This document shows positions 1 to 8,089 of a DNA stretch of 9,446 nt, piece after piece (the stretch's first letter is position 1; each line of letters begins with the position of its first letter). A program made the translations under genes and the position numbers. Origin of the DNA: Kiritimatiellota bacterium (GTDB lineage: Bacteria; Verrucomicrobiota; Kiritimatiellia; RFP12; UBA1067). The notes below the pieces were generated by a model. That model had not been told where the DNA came from. It saw nothing but the letters and a program-made list of their open reading frames with translations, and searched no databases. The stretch covers positions 1 to 9,446 of the forward strand of contig WRML01000059.1 in NCBI GenBank assembly GCA_009777165.1, in the 5' to 3' direction.

Positions 1-3000
1 CGTCCACGAGGCTCAGCGTGGCCCCCCCCCTCTGCGGTGCGTCGCTGGTGTTGACGACCTTGACGGGGATGCCGATGCTGTCGCCCTCGCGCAGGAAACG
101 CGGCAGGTTGGGGATGATCATCAGTTTGCGTTGGGTGACGGCGCTGGTCTCGATGTGCCCGTAGCGCAGTTCCGCGTCGTGCGCGAACGCCATCACGCGC
201 CACCCCGTCAACGCCTCCGGCGCGATGAACGAGAGGGTGATGGTGCCCTGCCCGTCGGTCTCAAGGTCGGGGATGAAGAACGCGGTCTCCTCCAGGTTCT
301 TGCGCATGACGGGGGGGGGCTCCGCTTGCGGCAATTCCAGTTCTTCGAAAGCCGCAAACCTATCGTTTACCTCATCAGGTTCTCCGTCGAAAGCAAAAGC
401 CATGACTTCGCCGTCCATGTCCACCAGTTCCGCCGCTGCCACCCCCATTTTCGCTGCGGCGGGTGTCGGCACCGCCGCCATGCTCCGCATCACTCCCCCG
501 AATCCCCTGAGAGTCCTGACATCTCTGCTATACCGCACCTGCGAGGGGAGCAGTGACGTTGACCAGTCCGGGTATTGGACGGGCCTGTACCCCGAGGGGG
601 GGTACGAAATGCTGATGCACGACGACAGACGGCTGTCGCCAACCGTGAACGATGAACGCCCGTAATAAGACTCAAAACGGAATCCACCAAATGAATACCA
701 CCTGTGGTGGTTGAACGCATCAAGCGAGCTGTCATACATGACCGCCGCCACTTCCGCGTGGGCTGCCTTCGCATGAGGGTCCTGCACGGTCAGCGTCCAC
801 TTCTCCTGTTTGCCCGGCTCCAACTTGGAGTTGATGTGCGTCCAGTTCAGTTTCAGCTCTTTGTTGTCCCAAGGTACACTTATGTGCGTCGAGTCTTGCC
901 ACAGGCGCCCCTCGCGCACCATGCTGCTGCGGACGGTGAAGCCCCCCCGGAGGTTTTCCGGCACCTCGAACTCGATCAGGGTCTGCGTCTCATCCGGCCG
1001 GGGGAGCACCCGCTTGAGCACTTTCCCGTCCGCCCAGATTTCAAGTGTGCCGTAGGCTTGCGGATACCCGCTCCCCCACAACGCGCGGAACGTCTCGCCG
1101 ACCTTGCACTCGTACTGCTGGGGGAGAAGTATGAACGGGATTTTCACAGGGTATGTTTTCGACGCAGGGTCAACCACCATCAGGATTGCCTTGTCCGTCA
1201 CGGGGTTGCCCTGCTTGTCTTGGGCGGTCGCCTCGATGCGGTAGCACCCGGCGGGCAGGCGGAGCGGGAGTTTCGCCACGCCGGTGCCGTCGGTGGTGAA
1301 CGGGACGTTCTGTATCGCCTCCTTCGTTTCCCATCCCATGGGGGAGAGCGACTCGTCGTATCCTTTCCATTGCGCCTCCTGTGCGTTGCGTGACGGGCGT
1401 TCGGGCTGCCGCAACGTGTGCACCACCGCGTTCCCTGCCGATGCCACGGGCTCGCCGTTCAAGGTCGCCAACCGGACGGTCACATCGCGCGGCGCGTTCG
1501 GTGTGAACCACTTCGGGACCTCGAGCGACACGCTGACGGACGAGAAGCCCAGCCGGATTGCCTGGCTACCGGAACGCGTCTCGCCCGTGGCGTCAACGAC
1601 CTCCGCATGAATCGCGTAACGAAACACGGGCGAGTCCCCGGGCTTCGCGCCCGGCTCAGGCTCGGCGGCGAAGTTGAGTTTGAAGGTGCCGTCCGCATCG
1701 GTCTGCGTCTCGCCGGAGGCGATCACCTGGGGGAACGAAAAGGACGCACGGTAAAACCAATACGGATAGCTCGTGCCGCGCGTGACCGTCCACCTGACGC
1801 TCGCCTGATCCAGCGGCAACCCGGAATAGGTGGCAGCCCTGCCGCTCATCGGCACGTTGTCGTTCAATTTGATTTCCCCTTTCAGCGGGTCGAAGACAAC
1901 CTCGAACTTGGGGCGCTTGTACTCCTCGACGCGGAAGCCGACGGACGAGTTGTGCCTGTCCGCCATCTCGAGCCTCATGTGACCCGTGCCCCGGTCGGCA
2001 GGGATGACGAACGAGCCGGAGAACGAGCCGAAACTGTTGGCGCGCTCTTTCCGCGAATCAATCTCTTTCCCGTTGGGGTCGCGGAAACGGATCGTGTATT
2101 CCGCGTTCGGGCGAATCTCGTAAACGCCTGTCGTCGCGTTGGCGACGTAGTAGATGCCTTTGTAGCGCACCGTCTGCCCAGGACGGTAGATGGCGCGGTC
2201 GGTCACGAGCAAGGCGCGGGTGTCATTCTCCTGTTGATTGCGGGGCGATGCGGATTGCCAGTACACGGACGGGCTGATGATGCGCTCGTCGCCTTTTCGG
2301 ATGTCAAACATGATACCGCTGCTGGTGGAGGCGATCTCGCAGTATCCCTCCGCGTCTGTCGTCGCCTGAATCTCATTGCGCGTGTTGACGTTAGCGGTGA
2401 CGCTCGCGTTTTCAATCGGCACGCCCGTCTCGCTGTTGACGACCCTCACGCGGTAAGTTTTGGAAACGGAGGTGATTTCAGCGGCAAGGTCGCTCACCTG
2501 AACAACCGCCGCGAAGAGATTGTTCTTATCCCACTCATACAGAAAATCTTCCCGTGTCGAGGCCACGAGGATGTATGCGCCCGCCACCAGCTCCTCCTCA
2601 ACGTCAAACGGACGCGAGACTTCCTGATAGCCGTCCTCCTGCGTCAGCATCTCCCATGCGTAGGCGTGCTGCTCCTTCACGATGCTCTCGACCCGCCTGC
2701 GATCAAGGTAGTGCGCCTCCCGGTTCGTCGTGATGGTTGTCGGGTACAGGCGGAAATGGATTTTCGGAATGTTGCGGCACGTCACCCGGATTGTCCCGTT
2801 GGGGCGGGCCTCGGGCTTGCTCCTCGCCCAGACGGTCTCGGTCTCGAAATCAAGCGACGGCTCCTTCACGCGAAGGATCACGTTGTAGCACTCGTTCGCC
2901 CCGACGGACTTCGGGAAACGGTCCATCCCCTTCTCCGCAAGCGCAAGCGCCTCAACGTACTTCTTCTGATTGTACAACCGCATCGCCTGTGCCGCAATGC

Positions 3001-4012
3001 CGCGTGCCGACACCTCGTTATCCGCATACGTTTCGACAAACGCATCGAGTGCCTTGTCATACGCGGATGTCAGGAGGTCACTGTCCACGTCCGACATCTG
3101 CAACACGTGCTGCACGGTTTTGAGACGGTTGAAATCCGCATCCGCAAATGCAAGCGCATTGCCCCGCTCCTTGTGAAACCGCATCACGCTTGCGATGAGC
3201 CGCAACGCCTTTTTGTTCGGGGACGCATCAGGCGGCAGCGCGGCTGCCCACGTCATGAACGACTCCGCATCCCCGAGCAACGGCATCTCGAGTGTCACCG
3301 TGAAATCGTCTGTCGTGTTTTTCACCATCGTCTGACTATAGAACTGCACCGCCCGCCACACGAGGATGTCATAGACCGTCGGGCGGTACGCGTCCTCTTG
3401 CGGCTCACGAGGACGTTCGCCCTCCACTCCCCCCACTGGAGGGCGAGTGTCCGCGCGAGCCGTACTCATATTCCCTTGCTCAAACGAACACTTGAACTCC
3501 GATGCCGGATACTGCGCAAAGACATCCGGCCGATCGAGCGTTTTGGCAAACCGCGCGTCCACCTCCTTCAGGATACGCGGCAGGCTCCACGAATCAATAT
3601 CATTGCCCTCATCGGCATCCGCGATTTCGCTCCGCTGCCGGAACTGCCAGATATTCTCGGCGAAATAGCGCGAGAGCCATTCTGCGGACAAGGCATCCAG
3701 CAGGGGTTTCATTTTCTCCGGCGCGGTCTGACGTGCCTCATCCATTTTCAGCACTGCGCCGTAAGCGTTCCAGCCCTCCTCGATGCGCCCGTCAAGGATC
3801 GCCCGTTGCCCGACCGCCGCCAGCGCGTCATCCCACGACTCCTTAGCGACCGCCGCATCATAGATTTTTTCGAGGGCGGCGATTGCCGTCTTCGGCTGGT
3901 CTTTCTCGCCCGCCTCTGCGACCTCTCTCCACAACGCAGGGATATCCTGTGCCATCCCCCCCTGCGCCATCAACGCCATCCCGACTGCCAACGCCATCCG
4001 TTTCCGATCCAT
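1..4012 (-). CDS. Alpha-2-macroglobulin family protein, N-terminal part (cut by left edge)
   Basis: An uninterrupted minus-strand frame of 1337 codons runs off the left edge. The ATG at 4012 has AAAGGA seven nt upstream. A basic n-region (RKR) and an Ala/Met-rich core suggest a signal peptide cleaved near GMA-Q (residues 19-22). No lipobox Cys is present, unlike the lipoprotein form of E. coli. Residues about 23-380 are helical and lack macroglobulin signatures. Beta-rich macroglobulin domains start near 385. IYRPGQT (608-614) marks the A2M_N/MG2 domain and VEEYKRPKF follows at 695-703. The bait-region domain ends with MYDSSLDAF (1092-1100). A variable linker of about 130 residues follows. 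The A2M domain starts at TAFFIPDL (1243-1250), with ALTGWR after it. The family traps proteases in the periplasm, often beside a penicillin-binding protein. The thioester region, if there is one, lies outside the window. The family call is firm; the role is inferred. Confidence 0.9.
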   Translation of the reverse strand, partial: MDRKRMALAVGMALMAQGGMAQDIPALWREVAEAGEKDQPKTAIAALEKIYDAAVAKESWDDALAAVGQRAILDGRIEEGWNAYGAVLKMDEARQTAPEKMKPLLDALSAEWLSRYFAENIWQFRQRSEIADADEGNDIDSWSLPRILKEVDARFAKTLDRPDVFAQYPASEFKCSFEQGNMSTARADTRPPVGGVEGERPREPQEDAYRPTVYDILVWRAVQFYSQTMVKNTTDDFTVTLEMPLLGDAESFMTWAAALPPDASPNKKALRLIASVMRFHKERGNALAFADADFNRLKTVQHVLQMSDVDSDLLTSAYDKALDAFVETYADNEVSARGIAAQAMRLYNQKKYVEALALAEKGMDRFPKSVGANECYNVILRVKEPSLDFETETVWARSKPEARPNGTIRVTCRNIPKIHFRLYPTTITTNREAHYLDRRRVESIVKEQHAYAWEMLTQEDGYQEVSRPFDVEEELVAGAYILVASTREDFLYEWDKNNLFAAVVQVSDLAAEITSVSKTYRVRVVNSETGVPIENASVTANVNTRNEIQATTDAEGYCEIASTSSGIMFDIRKGDERIISPSVYWQSASPRNQQENDTRALLVTDRAIYRPGQTVRYKGIYYVANATTGVYEIRPNAEYTIRFRDPNGKEIDSRKERANSFGSFSGSFVIPADRGTGHMRLEMADRHNSSVGFRVEEYKRPKFEVVFDPLKGEIKLNDNVPMSGRAATYSGLPLDQASVRWTVTRGTSYPYWFYRASFSFPQVIASGETQTDADGTFKLNFAAEPEPGAKPGDSPVFRYAIHAEVVDATGETRSGSQAIRLGFSSVSVSLEVPKWFTPNAPRDVTVRLATLNGEPVASAGNAVVHTLRQPERPSRNAQEAQWKGYDESLSPMGWETKEAIQNVPFTTDGTGVAKLPLRLPAGCYRIEATAQDKQGNPVTDKAILMVVDPASKTYPVKIPFILLPQQYECKVGETFRALWGSGYPQAYGTLEIWADGKVLKRVLPRPDETQTLIEFEVPENLRGGFTVRSSMVREGRLWQDSTHISVPWDNKELKLNWTHINSKLEPGKQEKWTLTVQDPHAKAAHAEVAAVMYDSSLDAFNHHRWYSFGGFRFESYYGRSSFTVGDSRLSSCISISYPPSGYRPVQYPDWSTSLLPSQVRYSRDVRTLRGFGGVMRSMAAVPTPAAAKMGVAAAELVDMDGEVMAFAFDGEPDEVNDRFAAFEELELPQAEPPPVMRKNLEETAFFIPDLETDGQGTITLSFIAPEALTGWRVMAFAHDAELRYGHIETSAVTQRKLMIIPNLPRFLREGDSIGIPVKVVNTSDAPQRGGATLSLVD

Positions 4013-4043
4013 AACACCATCCTTTCCGTGAAAACCCGAAACA

Positions 4044-4075
4044 CAAAGGTATTTGAAATAGGATACGTTTGCAAG
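4044..4075 (-). promoter_or_regulatory. Weak candidate promoter for the macroglobulin gene
   Basis: Read on the minus strand, TTGCAA (4069-4074), a 17-nt spacer and TACCTT (4046-4051) form a loose sigma70-like pair. The same bases give TACCTTTG (4044-4051), which fits the TAnnTTTG -7 element described for Bacteroidota, about 20 nt after a CTTG. The 99-bp gap after rfbB shows no clear terminator, so this could be an internal promoter or chance. Confidence 0.3.
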
Positions 4076-4111
4076 CACGTTTTTATTTATGCGCCACAGA
4101 GAAAACTAATC

Positions 4112-5182
4112 TTATTTCCCGTTCCCGAGGCGCTGGCCGGCATATTTCTGCTGGCGAATCGGCTGCCACCACCAGGCGTTGTTCAGATACCAGTGGACGG
4201 TCTTGACGATACCGGAATCGAAGTTCTCTTCCGCTTCCCACCCCAGTTGTGTTTTCAGCTTGGTCGCATCTATGGCGTACCGCTTGTCATGCCCGGGACG
4301 ATCCGGCACAAAGGTGATCAATTCCTGAAACGACCCGATGGACAACTCCGCGCGGCGTTGCGGCTGCAAACGGTCCAGCGCGGCGCAGATCGCCTCGACG
4401 ACCTGCAGGTTCGTGCGCTCGTTGTTGCCGCCGACGTTGTAGGTCTCGCCGACCACGCCGTGTGCCAAGACGCGCACCAGTGCTTTCGCGTGATCCTCGA
4501 CATACAGCCAATCGCGCACGTTGTCGCCCTTGCCATAAATGGGCAGCGGTTTGCCGTCGAGCGCGTTGAGGATGACGAGCGGGATCAGCTTCTCCGGGAA
4601 ATGGAAAGGCCCGTAGTTGTTCGAGCAGTTGGTGATCAGCACGGGGAGCCCGTAGGTGTGGTGCCACGCCATGACCAGATGGTCTGATGCCGCCTTGCTC
4701 GCGGAATACGGCGAGCGCGGGTCATACGGCGTGGTTTCGGAGAACAGCCCAGTCGCGCCCAAGGAACCATAGACTTCATCCGTCGAGATGTGGAGGAAGC
4801 GGAATGCGTTACGTGTGCTGTCGGGCAGGGTCCTCCAGTACGCGAGCGTCGCGTCGAGCAGTGTCGCCGTGCCAACGATATTGGTCTGGATGAACGCGGA
4901 GGGCCCGTCAATCGAGCGGTCCACGTGCGACTCCGCCGCCAGGTGCATGACCGCGTCCGGCGCGAATTCGCCCAATACACGCTCGACCAGTGCCCTGTCG
5001 CAAACGTCCCCCTGCACAAACTGGTACGTGGGGGCTCCCGCGACCGCCGCCAGCGACGCCACGTTGCCCGCATACGTCAGCTTGTCGAGGTTCAGCACCT
5101 GCGCGCCGCCTCTTGAAATCAGGTGGCGGACAACCGCCGACCCGATAAACCCTGCCCCCCCTGTGACGATGATACGCTTCAT
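4112..5182 (-). CDS. rfbB: dTDP-glucose 4,6-dehydratase
   Basis: This cytosolic NAD-dependent short-chain dehydrogenase converts dTDP-glucose to dTDP-4-keto-6-deoxyglucose, the second step toward dTDP-L-rhamnose and related deoxysugars for surface glycans. The 356 residues are about family length. Visible motifs, in order: Rossmann loop TGGAGFIGS (7-15); HLAAESHVDRSI (80-91); catalytic TDEVYG (134-139); YSASK with the Tyr/Lys pair Y159/K163; NNYGPFHFPEKLIPL (188-202); RDWLYVEDH (223-231); and VPDRPGHDKRYAID (292-305). The start at 5182 gives the standard MKRIIVTGGAGFIG beginning. An ATG at 5248 would add 22 atypical residues and overlap the permease gene. No Shine-Dalgarno lies close to 5182; the leader there is T-rich. 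The permease stops 22 nt upstream, so cotranscription is likely. The usual partners rfbA, rfbC and rfbD are not in the window. Confidence 0.96.
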   Translation of the reverse strand: MKRIIVTGGAGFIGSAVVRHLISRGGAQVLNLDKLTYAGNVASLAAVAGAPTYQFVQGDVCDRALVERVLGEFAPDAVMHLAAESHVDRSIDGPSAFIQTNIVGTATLLDATLAYWRTLPDSTRNAFRFLHISTDEVYGSLGATGLFSETTPYDPRSPYSASKAASDHLVMAWHHTYGLPVLITNCSNNYGPFHFPEKLIPLVILNALDGKPLPIYGKGDNVRDWLYVEDHAKALVRVLAHGVVGETYNVGGNNERTNLQVVEAICAALDRLQPQRRAELSIGSFQELITFVPDRPGHDKRYAIDATKLKTQLGWEAEENFDSGIVKTVHWYLNNAWWWQPIRQQKYAGQRLGNGK

Positions 5183-5204
5183 AAAAATAACGAACAGTGA
5201 GTAC

Positions 5205-6626
5205 CTAGCACCGACTCGCCCTGTCCCGCAAAAACGTCCTGAGTCCATACGCCGTAATCACGGCGAAACAGAGCAGGGGCAGGATGAACGAGAATCGCAC
5301 GCTCGCCAGCGTCGTGAAGCCGAGGTTGACGGGCTTCCAGTCCATGATCCAACCCTGGAGCAAGGTCATCAGGCAGCCGCCGCCAATCGCCGCCACCAGC
5401 CCTGCTGCACCGATCTTCGCGTCCTGCCCGACGTTCCGGAGCGCGATGCCGTAAATCGTCGGGAACATCAGCGACATACATGCGGAAGCCATGAGCAGCG
5501 CGGTCATGCCGGACAGGCCCGGGATGACAAACGGCGCCTTGAGGTAAACCGCTATCGTGGCGAGCACCCCGGATCCTTGCGCCTGAGCCGTCATCTCCGT
5601 GAACGCTGCGCCCGCATCCGCGTTGCCGCCGCCGAACATCGTGTGAATGATCAGCAGACCCCCGCCGATCGCGAGCGTCGCTAGCAGGATACCCGAGTTG
5701 AAGAACTTGAGCAGGAACGTGCAGACGAAGCGGAACGTCACGAACATCACCATGGCGATGATGTTGAAGTTCTGCGCCTCGGGCTTCGGCAACCCGAGCG
5801 TCTGGCCTGCGTACTGGATGATGAACGTCCAGCACATGATCTGCACACCCACATAGAACGTCTGCGTGACCACGCCCTCCACGTAAGGCGCGTTTGTGAA
5901 GAGGCGCTTGAAGGTCGGCCCGATGTCGAGCCGCGTGTTGTCGTCGTCCGAGTTGTGCGGCAGCTTCGTCAGGAAAAACACCACGAAGCACGCCAGTACC
6001 ACAAGGCCGAGCATCGCGTAAGGCCCGACGATGACCGACACGTCGTGTTGCGCGATTTCATTGAACTGCTCCAGCGATACCTTTCGGATGGCGGTGCGGG
6101 TCGCCTCGTCCGCCGGATCCAGCTTCGCCAGGATAAACCGGCTCGCGACGAACATCCCCGCGATGGAGCCCATCGGGTTGAACGACTGCGCGAAGTTGAG
6201 GCGGCGCGTCGCGGTCTCGGTGGGCCCCATCGAAAGGATGAACGGGTTGGCGCACGTCTCCAGGAACGCCAGCCCGCACGTCATGATGAAATAGGCGATC
6301 AGGAACGGCGTGAAGCGCATCAGCCACCCGGACGGGACGAAGAGCAGGCACCCCACCGCGTAGAGCGCCAGCCCCAGTAGAATGCCGCTCTTGTAGGAGT
6401 AGCGCTTGATGAAGAACGCCGCCGGGAACGCCATCACCATGTAGCCCCCGTAAAACGCGCCTTGCACCCATGCGCTCTCGAAGTTGCTGATGAGCAGGAT
6501 GTTCTTGAACGCCGCCACCATCGGGTTGGTGATGTCGTTCGCGAAGCCCCACAGCGCGAACAGGATCGTCACCAGGCAGAACGGCAGGATGAGCGCGGCG
6601 GGGACCAATGCTTTCGTGTTTTTCAT
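5205..6626 (-). CDS. fucP: FucP-family sugar:H+ symporter (MFS, FHS group)
   Basis: This inner-membrane major facilitator protein of 473 aa has hydrophobic segments throughout; the fold implies 12 helices. It resembles E. coli L-fucose permease (438 aa) in order: LWGFAND (25-31), AFYGGYMVMAFPA (57-69), KRYSYKSGILLG (74-85), GLAFLETCANPF (118-129), then NFAQSFNPMGS. E123 falls where FucP has its proton-coupling Glu135. By eye, the Asp46 position is N34, with D31 three residues earlier. A Gly/Ala-rich loop (FGGGNADAGAAF) lengthens the C-terminal half. The ATG at 6626 is preferred over 6641 and 6638 because GGGAG (6632-6636) lies five nt before it. No fucose catabolic genes are nearby, so the substrate could be fucose, glucose, galactose or another hexose. 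The mutarotase upstream supports an aldose. Confidence 0.9.
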   Translation of the reverse strand: MKNTKALVPAALILPFCLVTILFALWGFANDITNPMVAAFKNILLISNFESAWVQGAFYGGYMVMAFPAAFFIKRYSYKSGILLGLALYAVGCLLFVPSGWLMRFTPFLIAYFIMTCGLAFLETCANPFILSMGPTETATRRLNFAQSFNPMGSIAGMFVASRFILAKLDPADEATRTAIRKVSLEQFNEIAQHDVSVIVGPYAMLGLVVLACFVVFFLTKLPHNSDDDNTRLDIGPTFKRLFTNAPYVEGVVTQTFYVGVQIMCWTFIIQYAGQTLGLPKPEAQNFNIIAMVMFVTFRFVCTFLLKFFNSGILLATLAIGGGLLIIHTMFGGGNADAGAAFTEMTAQAQGSGVLATIAVYLKAPFVIPGLSGMTALLMASACMSLMFPTIYGIALRNVGQDAKIGAAGLVAAIGGGCLMTLLQGWIMDWKPVNLGFTTLASVRFSFILPLLCFAVITAYGLRTFLRDRASRC

Positions 6627-6631
6627 GTTCA

Positions 6632-6636
6632 CTCCC
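6632..6636 (-). promoter_or_regulatory. Shine-Dalgarno site that fixes the permease start
   Basis: On the minus strand GGGAG precedes the ATG at 6626 by five nt (TGAAC). The two earlier in-frame ATGs at 6641 and 6638 have no comparable purine run. This favours a protein beginning MKNTKALVP. Confidence 0.6.
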
Positions 6637-6644
6637 ATCATGTT

Positions 6645-6708
6645 GTCATCGAATGGCGTGAATGTCTGCGGCTGTTTTGGGTTACGTCCATTCGGTTCAT
6701 TCGATGAC
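6645..6708. repeat. 11-bp inverted repeat between mutarotase and permease genes
   Basis: GTCATCGAATG (6645-6655) and its exact reverse complement CATTCGATGAC (6698-6708) are separated by 42 bp. An extra CATTCG sits at 6689-6694. In minus-strand RNA this could pair across most of the 94-nt leader of the permease gene. The long loop argues against an intrinsic terminator for the operon. Read on the plus strand, a short T run (6709-6714) follows the second arm. Function unknown. Confidence 0.45.
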
Positions 6709-6720
6709 TTTTTTGGAACG

Positions 6721-7908
6721 TCATTTGCTCCCGAAGCGATACTCCGTGACGCTCCGGTAGACCTCCCCCGGACGGAGGATGGTGGACGGGAACGACGGCA
6801 GGTTCACCGAGTTCGGGACGTGCTGCGTCTCCAGCGCCAGCCCCCCCCTGAAGCACAGGTTGCGCCCCTGCTTGCCTTTGATCGCGTCGGTCAGGAAATT
6901 CCCGCTGTAGAACTGCAGGGCTGGCTCGGTCGTCCAGACCTCCATGTAGCGGCCGGAGGTCTCCTCGTAGAGCGCAGCGGCTTGGGCCATCTGTCCCGAC
7001 TGGTTGCGCAGCACGAAGTTCTGGTCATACCCCCCCCCGAAGGCGAGCTGGTCGTTCTGGCGGCTGATGCGCTCGCCGATGATGCGGGAGGTGGTGAAGT
7101 CGAACGCGCTCCCCGCCACGTCCGCCAGCACGCCGTTCGGCACGAGGCCCTTGTCCACGACGGTGATCTGGTCGCCGAGGATGGTGAGCTCGTGGTCGAG
7201 GATGGTCCCCTGGGCCTCGCCCTTGAAGTTGAAGAAGACGTGCTGGGTGAGGTTCACGGGCGTGGGCCTGTCCGTCACCGCCTCATACTCGATGCGCCAG
7301 ACGTTCTCCGGCGTGAGCAGGTAGCGGACGGTCACGTCGAGCTTGCCGGGGTACCCCTGGTCCCCGTCGGGGCTGGTCATGGAGAACTTGAGCCCGATGG
7401 AGTCCCCCCTGCGGATTGGCTCGCAATCCCACACATACTTGTCGAACCCCCTCTTGCCGCCGTGCAGCGAGCAGGGGACCCCCCCCGGGGTGTTGTTGAG
7501 CGGGAGCTGGTAGGTCTTGCCGTCGAGCGTGAACCGCCCCCCCGCGATGCGGTTGCAGTACCGCCCGATGATCGCGCCGAAGTACGCGTCATGCGCCTCA
7601 TACTCCTCGATGGTGTTGAAGCCCAGGGTGATATCCGTCAAGTCGCCATTCCGGTCCGGCGTGTAGAGGCGGACGACGGCCCCCCCGTAGTCAATCACGT
7701 CCATCGCGGCCCCCCCCTTGCCGACCAGCGTGTACTGCGTGACCGGCTGCCCGTCCCGCGTCCTGCCGAACGGCTTCCCCGACCCCGAGGGCCCCCCCGG
7801 GAACTGCCTCGCCTGCGTAGGCCCCCCCCCCATCTCCCTCTCGCTCACACATCCATTCAGAATTCCCAGAGCCCCCAGCACTCCCAACCACAACAACCTT
7901 CTTTTCAT
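6721..7908 (-). CDS. galM: Aldose 1-epimerase (mutarotase), predicted lipoprotein
   Basis: This 395-aa protein interconverts alpha and beta anomers of free aldoses. The N-terminus has KRR, a hydrophobic core and the lipobox LNGC (Cys20), so lipid anchoring is expected. Val at +2 would allow outer-membrane sorting. Residues 21-45 form a Gly/Pro/Ser linker, and the catalytic domain follows. Expected GalM active-site elements are present: GRYCNRIA (115-122), LHGG (His149), NLTQH (acid His223), GGYDQNF (Asp295) and LALETQH (base Glu360). Typical GalM proteins are about 340 aa and cytosolic, so the extra length is the export signal plus linker. The start at 7908 has AAGGAGG (7914-7920) five nt upstream, the best ribosome site in the window. 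Codons are rich in GGG and CCC, giving C runs of 7-10 on the plus strand. It is the likely first gene of the minus-strand cluster. Confidence 0.95.
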   Translation of the reverse strand: MKRRLLWLGVLGALGILNGCVSEREMGGGPTQARQFPGGPSGSGKPFGRTRDGQPVTQYTLVGKGGAAMDVIDYGGAVVRLYTPDRNGDLTDITLGFNTIEEYEAHDAYFGAIIGRYCNRIAGGRFTLDGKTYQLPLNNTPGGVPCSLHGGKRGFDKYVWDCEPIRRGDSIGLKFSMTSPDGDQGYPGKLDVTVRYLLTPENVWRIEYEAVTDRPTPVNLTQHVFFNFKGEAQGTILDHELTILGDQITVVDKGLVPNGVLADVAGSAFDFTTSRIIGERISRQNDQLAFGGGYDQNFVLRNQSGQMAQAAALYEETSGRYMEVWTTEPALQFYSGNFLTDAIKGKQGRNLCFRGGLALETQHVPNSVNLPSFPSTILRPGEVYRSVTEYRFGSK

Positions 7909-7959
7909 CTTTTCCTCCTTATCCTGATTGAAACTCTCCTCCGTGACGGATTGGGGATG

Positions 7960-7989
7960 AGGTTAGCACAGGGACGGGGGGAATGTCAA
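7960..7989 (-). promoter_or_regulatory. Candidate sigma70 promoter for mutarotase and downstream genes
   Basis: On the minus strand a perfect TTGACA (7984-7989) is followed after 18 nt by TAACCT (7960-7965), a weak -10 matching at three of six positions. Transcription would begin near 7953, leaving a leader of about 45 nt that contains the strong Shine-Dalgarno at 7914-7920. The -35 match and position make it plausible; the -10 is poor. Confidence 0.5.
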
Positions 7990-8002
7990 GCGGGAGGACA
8001 AG

Positions 8003-8016
8003 AATCGTATCCGATT
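8003..8016. promoter_or_regulatory. Possible operator palindrome in the divergent intergenic region
   Basis: AATCG-TATC-CGATT is an exact 5-bp dyad. It lies about 14 bp upstream of the TTGACA of the minus-strand promoter and between the two divergent promoters. A regulator site is possible, but short dyads arise by chance. Confidence 0.25.
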
Positions 8017-8034
8017 GTGTGTGTGCCATCAGAT

Positions 8035-8049
8035 GAAAACATGATTTTC
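8035..8049. promoter_or_regulatory. Second small dyad upstream of the peptidase promoter
   Basis: GAAAA-CATGA-TTTTC is a 5-bp dyad ending 10 bp before the candidate -35 of the plus-strand gene. It stands out as an AT-rich patch in GC-rich DNA. No matching regulator was recognised. Confidence 0.2.
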
Positions 8050-8059
8050 TGGAGTACCC

Positions 8060-8089
8060 TTTACTTTCCCACATGGATTGGGATATACT
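8060..8089 (+). promoter_or_regulatory. Candidate sigma70 promoter for the M24 peptidase
   Basis: TTTACT (8060-8065, four of six matches), an 18-nt spacer and TATACT (8084-8089, five of six matches) lie just upstream of the peptidase. Transcription would start around 8096-8100. In-frame ATGs at 8073 and 8100 would then be upstream of, or at, the transcript start, which supports translation from 8127. Confidence 0.5.

Noticed and set aside
1..4012. Possible frameshifts at homopolymers in the macroglobulin gene
   Set aside because: Checking register at the start, middle and left end gave the same frame, and each G/C run falls on whole codons within sensible protein.
1418..4687. Plus-strand open frame of 1089 codons
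   Set aside because: It is exactly codon-aligned antisense to the macroglobulin and rfbB frames, and its Arg/His/Val-rich composition matches no family I know. Long antisense frames are expected in GC-rich coding DNA.
5183..5248. Upstream ATG extending RfbB by 22 residues
   Set aside because: The extension overlaps the permease end and places residues before the usual MKRIIVTGG start that family members lack.
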